NCBI GenBank assembly: GCA_021778415.1
Contig: JAJYCL010000012.1
Span: 1-44,637, forward strand
Length of the DNA stretch: 44,637 bases
DNA from: a bacterium
Lineage (GTDB): Bacteria > Vulcanimicrobiota > Vulcanimicrobiia > Vulcanimicrobiales > Vulcanimicrobiaceae
Direction: 5' to 3'
The notes beneath the pieces are model-generated. The model did not search any database. It worked only from the letters and a program-made list of their open reading frames with translations, and was not told the DNA's origin. Both the position numbers and the translations under genes were made by a program. Shown in pieces: positions 15,390-22,486 of the stretch (the stretch's first letter is position 1; every line of letters starts with the position of its first letter).

Positions 15390-16529
15390 TTAAAGCGATT
15401 CCAAGGCCGATGTGAGATCGGCAATAAGATCGTCGGCATCTTCGATACCCACCGAGAGGCGTAAGAGGCCATCGGTGACACCGCGGCGTTCACGATCTTC
15501 CTTCGGAATGGACCCGTGCGTCATCCGAGCAGGATGGCAGATCAGCGATTCAACGCCGCCGAGCGATTCGGCAAGACTGAAGTACTGGAGTTTCGGCGCA
15601 AACGTCAGCGCCCGCTCCATCGGTCCGCGAAGTGTAAACGAGACCATGCCCGCAAAGCCGCTCATCTGACGTTTTGCCAAGGCATGCTGCGGATGCGATG
15701 GCAGACCCGGGTAGAAAACGCGCTCAACTTCCGCATGGGCTTCGAGAAATTCAGCGATGCGTTGGGCGTTTTCCGCGTGTTGGCGCATCCGAAGTGCAAG
15801 CGTTTTCGCACCGCGCATGGTGAGCCAGGCGTCGTGCGGTGACGGGACGCCGCCAACGGCATTTTGGTGGAATTTTATCGATTCGTGCAGATCATCGTTG
15901 CTGGTGATCGCAACGCCGCCAATAACATCGCTATGGCCGCCGATATATTTCGTCGTCGAATGAACGACAATGTCTGCGCCCAAGGCAAGTGGCGACTGAA
16001 AATACGGCGATGCAAAGGTATTATCGACGACGACAATTTGGCCCGCCGTTCGCAAGGAGCAAATTGCGGCAATATCGATGAGCTTCAGTAACGGATTCGT
16101 CGGTGTCTCGATCCAAAACATTTTGGTGTTCGGCCGAATTGCCGCGCGAACGGCCGCAAGATCGGCCATGTCGACGTAGGTGAACTCCAAACCGTATCGA
16201 GTGAGGACGCGCGAGAAGAGTCGATACGTGCCGCCATAGAGATCATCGGTCACAACGACATGATCACCCATGGCGAGCGTGTTGAGCACAGCAGCCGTTG
16301 CCGCCATGCCGCTGGCGAATGCCGATCCGTGTTGTGCATTTTCGAGCGAGGCGAGTTGCGCTTCAAGCGCAACGCGGGTCGGATTCACCGTTCGGCTATA
16401 ATCAAACCCTTTGTGCGAGCCGACGGCATCCTGGGTGTATGTCGACGTTTGATAGATCGGAACAATCGTTGCTCCGGTTGCCTCGTCGGCTTCTTGACCG
16501 ACGTGAATGGCGCGGGTCGCAAATTTCAT
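15390..16529 (-). CDS. PLP-dependent cystathionine gamma-lyase / gamma-synthase family enzyme
   Basis: 379 residues, full length for the Cys/Met metabolism PLP family. The PLP lysine is K194 in HSTTKYIGGHSDVIGG; PLP-phosphate contacts appear in FASGMAATAA, and YDDLYGGTYRLF-like and TPTNPLL motifs are present. The C-terminal SLGGVESLICHPARMTHGSI motif is typical. The family includes gamma-synthase (MetB), gamma-lyase (MccB/CTH) and beta-lyase (MetC). Position directly after a cystathionine beta-synthase gene, with a 4-base ATGA overlap, favours gamma-lyase: cystathionine to cysteine, 2-oxobutyrate and ammonia. Sequence alone cannot exclude gamma-synthase activity. Confidence 0.9.
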   Translation of the reverse strand: MKFATRAIHVGQEADEATGATIVPIYQTSTYTQDAVGSHKGFDYSRTVNPTRVALEAQLASLENAQHGSAFASGMAATAAVLNTLAMGDHVVVTDDLYGGTYRLFSRVLTRYGLEFTYVDMADLAAVRAAIRPNTKMFWIETPTNPLLKLIDIAAICSLRTAGQIVVVDNTFASPYFQSPLALGADIVVHSTTKYIGGHSDVIGGVAITSNDDLHESIKFHQNAVGGVPSPHDAWLTMRGAKTLALRMRQHAENAQRIAEFLEAHAEVERVFYPGLPSHPQHALAKRQMSGFAGMVSFTLRGPMERALTFAPKLQYFSLAESLGGVESLICHPARMTHGSIPKEDRERRGVTDGLLRLSVGIEDADDLIADLTSALESL

Positions 16530-17920
16530 GCTTGGACCGAACTGGTGGAGAGAAATCCGATGACGTCTTGGCGGGTGACGACGCCAATCGGTTCACCGTC
16601 GTCGGTGACGACGATTGCCGGATTTGCGAGCGTCAGCAATTTATAGGCGCGGTCGATCTCTTCGAATTGCTCGAGCATGGGGAACGGATGGCCCATAACT
16701 TCGCTCACCGGCTTATGAAGTATGTCCGCTTTATCGAAGACGGCTTGCATGACGGCGACATCGTTGACCGAACCGACCTGCTCGCCTCCTCGCATAATCG
16801 GCAATTGCGAAATTTCATATTTGCGGAGAAGATCGAGCGCATCTTTGACAGGCGCCGTATCGAGAAGCGTGATCATCGGTGGCAATGGGGTCTTTGAGCG
16901 CAAAACATCGCCGACAGTGGCGCGGCGCTTGCCCTCGGAGAGAAATCCGTTGGCGATCATCCATTCATCGTTGAAAATTTTCGACATGTAACCACGCCCG
17001 GAATCGGGTAAGATCACAACAACGACGGCATCTTTAGGCAGCTTTTGCGCGAGCCGAACGGCGGCAACGGCGGCGGTACCGGAAGAGCCGCCGACAAGCA
17101 GACCCTCCTCGCGTGCGATGCGTCGAGCCATCAAGAACGAATCGCGGTCCGAAACACGCACCATCTCATCGATCACTTTGAGATCCACGGTTTCGGGAAG
17201 ATAATTCATGCCGATACCTTCGACGGCGTACGACCGCGGCGTATCGCCGGAATAAATGGAGCCTTCGGGGTCCGCTCCGACGACGTGAATCTTCGGATTC
17301 ATCTCTTTGAGATAGCGAGCGGTGCCGGAGATCGTTCCGCCCGTGCCGATACCGGCGACGAGATGGGTGATCGTTCCCCGGGTCTGGGCCCAAATTTCAG
17401 GGCCGGTCGAGGCATAGTGCGCGTCGGGATTATGGTGATTATGAAATTGATTCGGCTGAAACGCTCCGGCGATTTCGGATGCAAGGCGATTGGCAACGCC
17501 GTAATATGATTCCGGTGAATCGGGCGGCACGTTTGTCGGCGTAACGACCACCTCGGCACCATAGGCGCGCAAGAGATCGATTTTTTCCTTCGACATTTTA
17601 TCCGGCATCACGAGAATGCAGCGATAGCCGCGAATGGCCGCGGCCATGGCCAAGCCGCTTCCGGTGTTTCCGCTGGTGGGTTCGACGATCGTTCCGCCCG
17701 GCTTGAGAAGCCCCGCCTTTTCGGCGGCCGCAAGCATCACGATCGATGGGCGGTCTTTGACACTTCCACCCGGATTAACGTATTCGACTTTGGCCAGGAC
17801 CAGACAATTCGCGCCGTCGGTGACTTTGTTGAGTCGCACAAGCGGCGTGTTTCCGACGGCATCGAGTGCCGTCTCGCAGTAGATCGGTCCGGTCTGTTTT
17901 TCGGTGGTTGTCGTTGCCAT
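16526..17920 (-). CDS. cystathionine beta-synthase with C-terminal CBS domain pair
   Basis: 464 residues. The N-terminal part is a fold-type II PLP enzyme: PLP lysine K55 in NPGGSVKDRP, substrate-binding loop TSGNTGSGLA at 82-91, and GIGTGGTISGTARYLKE for the phosphate of PLP. Residues about 335-464 hold two CBS domains (MITLLDTAPVKDALDLLRKY and VVTDDGEPIGVVTRQDVIGF), which in animal enzymes bind SAM. The reaction is serine (or O-acetylserine) plus homocysteine to cystathionine in the cytosol. The FHNHHNPDAHYASTGPEIW segment is typical of true CBS and supports it over plain cysteine synthase. It is the first gene of a two-gene operon with the lyase, giving reverse transsulfuration from methionine sulfur to cysteine. 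Confidence 0.92.
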   Translation of the reverse strand: MATTTTEKQTGPIYCETALDAVGNTPLVRLNKVTDGANCLVLAKVEYVNPGGSVKDRPSIVMLAAAEKAGLLKPGGTIVEPTSGNTGSGLAMAAAIRGYRCILVMPDKMSKEKIDLLRAYGAEVVVTPTNVPPDSPESYYGVANRLASEIAGAFQPNQFHNHHNPDAHYASTGPEIWAQTRGTITHLVAGIGTGGTISGTARYLKEMNPKIHVVGADPEGSIYSGDTPRSYAVEGIGMNYLPETVDLKVIDEMVRVSDRDSFLMARRIAREEGLLVGGSSGTAAVAAVRLAQKLPKDAVVVVILPDSGRGYMSKIFNDEWMIANGFLSEGKRRATVGDVLRSKTPLPPMITLLDTAPVKDALDLLRKYEISQLPIMRGGEQVGSVNDVAVMQAVFDKADILHKPVSEVMGHPFPMLEQFEEIDRAYKLLTLANPAIVVTDDGEPIGVVTRQDVIGFLSTSSVQA

Positions 17921-17996
17921 GGCCGCCGTTTTGGACGAGTCCTTACGGCCCGCCTGCGCGGGGAGTCATCGAGACGATGGCGAAGCGACAAACGTC

Positions 17997-18344
17997 ATGA
18001 TTCGTTCACGTTTTTTGCCGCTCATCGCCGGCCTTGTCATCGTTCTCAGCGGTTGTAATTCCGATGCGTTACCGCCTGCCGGTCAATATGCAACGCTCAG
18101 CGGTGTCGTTACCGATAGCGTGACACATGCGCCCATTTCGGGTGCCACCGTCACCGTGGACGCGGTGCTCACAACGACGACCGATGCAAATGGAGCTTTC
18201 TCGTTTGCGAAGGTTCCGATTGGGGCGCTCGATTTTACGGTTCAGGCCGACGGTCACAAACTCTCGTCGGGCTCGGTGAAAGTCGATGGCGGCAAAGCGT
18301 TCGTCCTCAACGTTGCTCTTGATGCGGCTCAGCCCGGATCGTAA
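17997..18344 (+). CDS. lipoprotein with carboxypeptidase regulatory-like domain
   Basis: 115 residues from ATG 17997; upstream in-frame ATGs exist, but this one opens a clear lipoprotein signal (MIRSRFLPLIAGLVIVLSGC) with lipobox LSGC, Cys about residue 20. The mature part is one Ig-like/prealbumin-like carboxypeptidase regulatory domain, seen in TLSGVVTDSVTHAPISGATV and TTTDANGAFSFAKVPIG. Such domains are small structural or binding modules on the outside of the membrane. The gene is convergent with yvcK, and the two coding ends overlap by 16 bases. Confidence 0.85.
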   Translation: MIRSRFLPLIAGLVIVLSGCNSDALPPAGQYATLSGVVTDSVTHAPISGATVTVDAVLTTTTDANGAFSFAKVPIGALDFTVQADGHKLSSGSVKVDGGKAFVLNVALDAAQPGS

Positions 18345-19633
18345 GCCTCGGCTGGTCGAACCAACGTCGCGCGTGCCGCAATGGCATGATCGATCACATC
18401 GATAACGACGTTCGCTAATTTTTCGCTGTCGTGGCGAACGGTCTGGTTTTCGCTAATGACATCGGCAATAATCGGCGTGAATCCCAGCATGCGAATACGC
18501 TCCACATCCGGTTCCACCGGAATTTGTCCCTCGGCTTCGTATTTTTCACGCAATCGTTCAGGCGCGCGAGCGTTCGTGATGACGTAATCGAAGACACGTT
18601 CGGAAACGTTGGCCGATAACGCTTCGACGTGCTGGGATGCACTCAAGGAGTCCGTTTCGCCCGGCTGCGTCATCACGTTGCAAATATACATTTTTACCGC
18701 GCGAGCGGTAGCAATTTCGCGGGCAACGCGAGCGACGAGCAGATTCGGAATGATCGATGTATACAGGGATCCCGGTCCAAGGACGATAGCATCGGCAGCT
18801 CGGATGGCTGCGATGACTTCTTCGAGCGGTTCGATGACGGCTGGCTCGAAGTAGACACTTTCGATCGGTTTATGCGTTGCTGTAATCGTCGATTCGCCTT
18901 TGACGACGGTTCCGTCTTTGAATCGGGCGCACAGTCGCGCGATGCCCAACGTCGAAGGAAGAACGCGACCAACGATATTTAATACGCGACTCGATTCGCG
19001 AATGGCCACTTCGAAGTTCCCGGTGATACCGGTCATGGCAACGAGAAAAAGATTTCCGAAGGAATGGCCGCTGAGGCCTTCGCCTTCGCTGAATCGATAG
19101 CGAAACAGATCCGTGACCATCGCTTCATCGTCGGCGAGAGCGACTAAGCAGTTCCGAATATCACCGGGAGGTAAAACGCCGAATTCTTTTTGTAGTCGGC
19201 CCGATGAGCCACCGTCATCGCTGACGGTGACGACGGCGGTGAGATTCGTGGTGTGCGATTTGAGGCCACGAAGCAACGTCGATAGCCCCGTGCCTCCGCC
19301 GATGGCCACAATCGTATAGCCGTCGCGCAGGCGCGCGTCATCATGCGGGCTTGTTCGCGCAAACGCCACGAGAGCACGGACGGAGAGAATAACGCCAATA
19401 AGCAACAAGAGGCCGCCAACGGAAAATAAAATCGTGGTGACGAGCGATGGCTTGATGTAATCGACGGCGATATCGTCGATGAGTTCATTGAGATTGAGAT
19501 TCCACCCCTGAGCATTGGCGTATCGCGCGAATGCATCGTAGAGCACGAAGAGCCCGATGAGCGCAATTGTCATCCAGCGTTTAAAGCCCGCCCCCGGTGC
19601 AAGCCAGCGCAGGCGACGAATCATGTACGCCAT
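18329..19633 (-). CDS. yvcK: YvcK/CofD-like protein with N-terminal membrane anchor
   Basis: 434 residues from ATG 19633, whose A is shared with the rapZ stop (TAATG). The catalytic-like part has YTIVAIGGGTGLSTLLRGLK and TVSDDGGSSGRLQKEFG, then PPGDIRNCLVALADDE, the hallmarks of the YvcK/CofD (gluconeogenesis factor) family, which binds UDP-sugars and influences cell-wall synthesis on gluconeogenic carbon sources. Unlike the short B. subtilis protein, about 100 residues precede it with two membrane segments (MTIALIGLFVLYDAF and TTILFSVGGLLLLIGVIL). The usual third partner, whiA, is absent: the next gene is a convergent lipoprotein. Confidence 0.92.
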   Translation of the reverse strand: MAYMIRRLRWLAPGAGFKRWMTIALIGLFVLYDAFARYANAQGWNLNLNELIDDIAVDYIKPSLVTTILFSVGGLLLLIGVILSVRALVAFARTSPHDDARLRDGYTIVAIGGGTGLSTLLRGLKSHTTNLTAVVTVSDDGGSSGRLQKEFGVLPPGDIRNCLVALADDEAMVTDLFRYRFSEGEGLSGHSFGNLFLVAMTGITGNFEVAIRESSRVLNIVGRVLPSTLGIARLCARFKDGTVVKGESTITATHKPIESVYFEPAVIEPLEEVIAAIRAADAIVLGPGSLYTSIIPNLLVARVAREIATARAVKMYICNVMTQPGETDSLSASQHVEALSANVSERVFDYVITNARAPERLREKYEAEGQIPVEPDVERIRMLGFTPIIADVISENQTVRHDSEKLANVVIDVIDHAIAARATLVRPAEAYDPG

Positions 19634-20490
19634 TAGTTGCGCTCCGCGTCGCGCAGTTCGAGACGCGCATCGAGCCCGAAACGTTCGCGAAAATCGTCGG
19701 TCATTCTCTTGGCGATATAGACGGAGCGATGTCGTCCGCCGGTGCAACCAATGGCAATGGTGAGTTGTGATTTTCCTTCGGCAATGAAGCGAGGAACGAG
19801 AAGATCGAACATCGTGCGTAACGCATCAACGAAGGCCTGCGTATCGGGATCATCTTCGATATACGCCGCGACGTCCGGGTGAAGACCCGTTTTTTCACGG
19901 AGGGTATCGACATAGTTGGGATTGCGCAAAAAACGCGCATCGAAAAGCAGATCGATATCCAACGGAATGCCATATTTGAAACCGAAGGCAACGATCGACA
20001 CGCGCATGGAATGGTGGTGGTACGATCCGGTCGTGAGCGAAAGGAGGCGATTCTTGAGTTCGCTATGGGTCAGATCGGTGGTATCGATGATGAACGTCGC
20101 TTCATCGCGCAACGGTGCCAGCGTCGTACGTTCAAGCGCGATCGCCTTGCGCAGCGAACCGCCATCGTCGCTAAACGGGTGGCGACGTCGCGTTTCACTA
20201 TATCGGCGGATGAGGACGTCATCGCGTGCGTCGACAAAAAGAACGATATGCTCGACCGTTGTGGCGCGAATGCTGGTGAGTGCGTCGCCAAGCTCCCCAT
20301 GGGCTCGGAGGTCGAGGGAAATAGCTAATTGGCCGATCCCGCCGCGGTCGATCAGCGCGACCGTTTCGTCCAAAAGTGCGGGAGGAAGGTGATCGATGCA
20401 ATAATAGCCGAGATCCTCAAGGGTTTTCATTGTCTGACTCTTTCCCGCACCGGAAAGCCCGACAACAAAGATAATTCGCTCGACGCTCAC
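19633..20490 (-). CDS. rapZ: RapZ / YvcJ nucleotide-binding protein
   Basis: 285 residues, normal length. The Walker A motif is GLSGAGKSQTMKTLEDLGYYCIDHLPPALL in two overlapping segments at about 12-38; the Walker B region and the C-terminal IAIGCTGGRHRSVYIAKRM motif are typical of the family. RapZ in E. coli is an RNA-binding adaptor that controls GlmS (glucosamine-6-phosphate) through small RNAs; YvcJ in B. subtilis binds GTP and affects competence. Which role applies here is unknown. It is the first gene of the rapZ-yvcK operon and is divergent from the DUF2203 gene by 21 bases. Confidence 0.95.
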   Translation of the reverse strand: MSVERIIFVVGLSGAGKSQTMKTLEDLGYYCIDHLPPALLDETVALIDRGGIGQLAISLDLRAHGELGDALTSIRATTVEHIVLFVDARDDVLIRRYSETRRRHPFSDDGGSLRKAIALERTTLAPLRDEATFIIDTTDLTHSELKNRLLSLTTGSYHHHSMRVSIVAFGFKYGIPLDIDLLFDARFLRNPNYVDTLREKTGLHPDVAAYIEDDPDTQAFVDALRTMFDLLVPRFIAEGKSQLTIAIGCTGGRHRSVYIAKRMTDDFRERFGLDARLELRDAERN

Positions 20491-20511
20491 GAGGTCACCA
20501 GGGTTACGCGC

Positions 20512-20928
20512 ATGCGGTGGTTTTCGCTCGAAAAGGCCAATGCCCTTATTCCCAAGATTGCGCCGCTTCTCGAAGAGCTGCTACGCAAGCGGCGGGATCT
20601 TGCCATCGCGCTCTTGGAGAGCCAGACGATCCTGCGCGGCGAGGCCTCGAGTTCGACGCCCTCGCGCTTGGCGCGCGCCGGTTCGACGCTACCGGCCCCG
20701 CGATTCGGCGAGCGAAAAGGCGAGATCGTCCGGTTGATCCATCGCATCGAATCATTCGGCTGCACGGTCAAAGACCTTGATCTCGGTTTAATTGATTTCC
20801 CCGCCCTGCACGATGGGAAGCCGGTGTGTCTGTGCTGGAAGTTCGGCGAAGCCGCGATTTCGGCATGGCATGAAACAGAAGAAGGGTTCGCTCATCGCAA
20901 ACCCCTCGATCGGCATATCGGGCACTAA
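20512..20928 (+). CDS. DUF2203 family protein
   Basis: 138 residues from ATG 20512, the start that gives the family's opening MRWFSLEKANALIPKIAPLL. The rest matches DUF2203 in layout: helical N-terminal half (EELLRKRRDLAIALLES), a loop, a second helix (KGEIVRLIHRIESFGCTVKD) and the conserved end LGLIDFPALHDGKPVCLCWK with FGE. Function unknown. Upstream in-frame codons overlap rapZ and are not real. It ends one base before the stop of the convergent DUF1858-type gene. Confidence 0.87.
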   Translation: MRWFSLEKANALIPKIAPLLEELLRKRRDLAIALLESQTILRGEASSSTPSRLARAGSTLPAPRFGERKGEIVRLIHRIESFGCTVKDLDLGLIDFPALHDGKPVCLCWKFGEAAISAWHETEEGFAHRKPLDRHIGH

Positions 20929-21333
20929 TTACGCGGGTGTCGCGCTCGCCTCAATGGCGAGAAAATCTTCCGCTAAGCCTTGCAAGCGCACTTCGCCAAA
21001 CTCGGCCGTGTACGCGCCGCCGTCGGCAGCGGTAATCGTTCCAACATCCGGGACGTCGGCAAGCTGCGGAATTTTGCCTCGAATATCATCGGGAATGCGC
21101 ACTTTATCGCCGATGGCAAACGAGCCCTGATCCCACAGCGCGTTGAGCGCATCGAGCAACATCGGTAAGGGAATACCGTAATCTTCGCTCACAGCGCCGA
21201 TGGTGTGGCTTTCACTAATTGCGCAATTGGAGCATCCGCCAAGGTGAAAACGGGCAAAAACGCGTCGCGCACCGGCGTGAATTTTAAACGCCTGATCGAC
21301 GGTGAGATCTGGGGTAAAGCGCTGCTCGCTCAC
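20929..21333 (-). CDS. DUF1858-type redox-disulfide protein
   Basis: 134 residues from GTG 21333, chosen because AAGGAG sits 5 bases upstream; the longer frame runs into the RNase P RNA leader. Residues about 5-65 match the DUF1858 / hybrid-cluster-associated redox disulfide domain: TPDLTVDQAFKIHAGARRVF and then HLGGCSNCAISESHTI with a CxxC pair. The domain is small, and its CxxC has been proposed to act in redox or metal chemistry; the role is unproven. The C-terminal 60 residues (GSFAIGDKVRIPDDIRG and following) look like a small beta domain. It lies just downstream of rnpB on the same strand. Confidence 0.75.
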   Translation of the reverse strand: MSEQRFTPDLTVDQAFKIHAGARRVFARFHLGGCSNCAISESHTIGAVSEDYGIPLPMLLDALNALWDQGSFAIGDKVRIPDDIRGKIPQLADVPDVGTITAADGGAYTAEFGEVRLQGLAEDFLAIEASATPA

Positions 21334-21416
21334 GGGGACTCCTTGTAACCTGGTGTGATTGCGTGACGTTCGATGAGACCTCAATGCCGCCTTCATCGGT
21401 TGCGTTTGAGGACGTT

Positions 21417-21780
21417 TGCGAAGTGCGCCGATAAGCCGGATTCTGTACCATCGCAAGCGATGGCGACGACCATCTCTCTGGGGCGACCGTTACCGTTCGC
21501 CTCATTGCACTCTCCCGTTCGAGTGGGCCACCCGGCCGCACGAATGCGGCAGATCAGGAGAGCTTGCTTCCAGGTGGGGTTTACCCGCGCGCATGTCTCC
21601 ATGCAACGCCGTGAGCTCTTACCTCACGATTTCACCCTTACCGCGCAAGCGCGGCGGTTTGTTTCTGTGGCACTTTCCTTCGAGTTGCCCCGACAGGCCG
21701 TTAGCCTGCACCCTGCCCGTTAAAGCCCGGACTTTCCTCGACTCCACGCGGGGAGCCGCGGTCATCTAGCGCACTTCGCG
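21417..21780 (-). ncRNA. rnpB: RNase P RNA
   Basis: The minus strand carries the universal rnpB signatures: near the 5' end, GAGGAAAGTCCGGGC; AACGGGCAGGGTGCAGGCTA; then GAAAGTGCCACAGAAAC; and near the 3' end CAGAATCCGGCTTATCGG. The P1 stem is formed by GCGAAGTGCGC at the 5' end and GCGCACTTCGC at the 3' end. About 364 nt, the normal size for a bacterial type A RNA. It processes tRNA 5' ends. Confidence 0.97.
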
Positions 21781-21786
21781 AGCCGG

Positions 21787-21792
21787 AGTATA
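21787..21792 (-). promoter_or_regulatory. -10 box of rnpB
   Basis: TATACT on the minus strand lies 6 bases before the rnpB 5' end, exactly where a -10 box belongs. The -35 region (CAGCGA near 21810-21815) is weak. The box lies just after the stop of the VOC gene. Confidence 0.55.
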
Positions 21793-21803
21793 CCATGCGG
21801 TGG

Positions 21804-22145
21804 TTATTTTCGCTGATGCAGAATAATTTGATTGCCCTCGGTGTCTTCGGCGATGGCCATAAAGCAGGGCTCATGCTCCATCGGATCTTCCACGGGGATC
21901 CCTTTGGCGCGCAATTCGGCGACCGCTTCGGCAACGGAGGGAACCGCGAACATCACGCCGCCGCCGGGTGGCATTTCATCGGTTTTCCAGAGGCCGAACG
22001 TCGAGCCATCGGCGAGTTCGAATTCGGCCCCCATGCCGGGCCAGTGAACCGTTGGGGTCAGACCGAGCACATCGCGATAGAATGCGACGGCCCGATCGGC
22101 GTCGTCGACGGGGTAGGTATGAATATCAATGCCGGTAATGTTCAT
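21804..22145 (-). CDS. VOC / glyoxalase-like protein
   Basis: 113 residues made of the two beta-alpha-beta-beta-beta units of the vicinal oxygen chelate fold. Visible hallmarks are YPVDDADRAVAFYRDVLGL at 11-29, FELADGSTFGLWK in the middle, and the closing MAIAEDTEGNQIILHQR with the metal-binding-type Glu/Asp area. The family covers glyoxalases, dioxygenases and antibiotic-binding proteins; the substrate cannot be told. No signal peptide, so cytosolic. It sits between a terminator for the tRNA-Ala pair and rnpB, all on the same strand. Confidence 0.88.
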   Translation of the reverse strand: MNITGIDIHTYPVDDADRAVAFYRDVLGLTPTVHWPGMGAEFELADGSTFGLWKTDEMPPGGGVMFAVPSVAEAVAELRAKGIPVEDPMEHEPCFMAIAEDTEGNQIILHQRK

Positions 22146-22203
22146 AATACGAACATGTGTTCGTCTCGATGCTGCTGTTTTCCCCTTTTCGGGGTCGGCC
22201 TTA

Positions 22204-22238
22204 TGAAAAAAGATCGCGAATACTATTCTTTGCGATCT
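22204..22238 (-). terminator. intrinsic terminator after the tRNA-Ala pair
   Basis: On the minus strand AGATCGC and GCGATCT pair around a 14-base loop that can itself form GAATA/TATTC, followed by TTTTTT. It lies 26 bases after the second tRNA-Ala gene. Confidence 0.75.
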
Positions 22239-22263
22239 CTATTTCTATTTCGTTCGACGACTA

Positions 22264-22339
22264 TGGTGGAGGCAAGGAGACTCGAACTCCTGACCCTCAC
22301 GCTGCCAGCGTGATGCTCTACCAACTGAGCTATGCCCCC
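22264..22339 (-). tRNA. tRNA-Ala (anticodon GGC)
   Basis: Minus strand: acceptor GGGGGCA with TGCCTCC (one G-T pair), encoded CCA, anticodon loop CTGGCAG giving GGC, reading GCC/GCU. Apart from the anticodon arm and variable region it is nearly identical to the adjacent tRNA-Ala(TGC), so the pair probably arose by tandem duplication. Only 11 bases separate them. Confidence 0.95.
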
Positions 22340-22350
22340 AGAGTCGCGCG

Positions 22351-22426
22351 TGGTGGAGGCAAGGAGACTCGAACTCCTGACATCCTGCTTGCAAAGCAGG
22401 CGCTCTACCAACTGAGCTATGCCCCC
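22351..22426 (-). tRNA. tRNA-Ala (anticodon TGC)
   Basis: Minus strand: same acceptor and T arm as the neighbouring tRNA-Ala(GGC), anticodon loop TTTGCAA giving TGC, encoded CCA at 22353-22351. It is the upstream gene of the pair. It is not linked to an rRNA operon here, unlike the common Ile-Ala spacer arrangement. Confidence 0.95.
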
Positions 22427-22439
22427 TCGCGCCCGGCAT

Positions 22440-22465
22440 GGTACGTCACGCAAGCGTGACGTACC
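22440..22465. repeat. perfect inverted repeat upstream of the tRNA-Ala pair
   Basis: GGTACGTCACGC and GCGTGACGTACC are perfect 12-base arms around AA. The element sits between the stop of the papain-like lipoprotein gene (22487) and the tRNA-Ala(TGC) gene. On the minus strand no T-run follows it, so it is not a typical intrinsic terminator for the protease gene. It could still be a Rho-independent pause, a processing stem or an operator. Confidence 0.6.
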
Positions 22466-22486
22466 TCGTTCTTTTGTCGGGTCCGG

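Noticed and set aside
17921-17996. SAM-type riboswitch before the CBS operon
   Set aside because: The leader is short and shows none of the S-box, SAM-II or SAH consensus segments I could look for.
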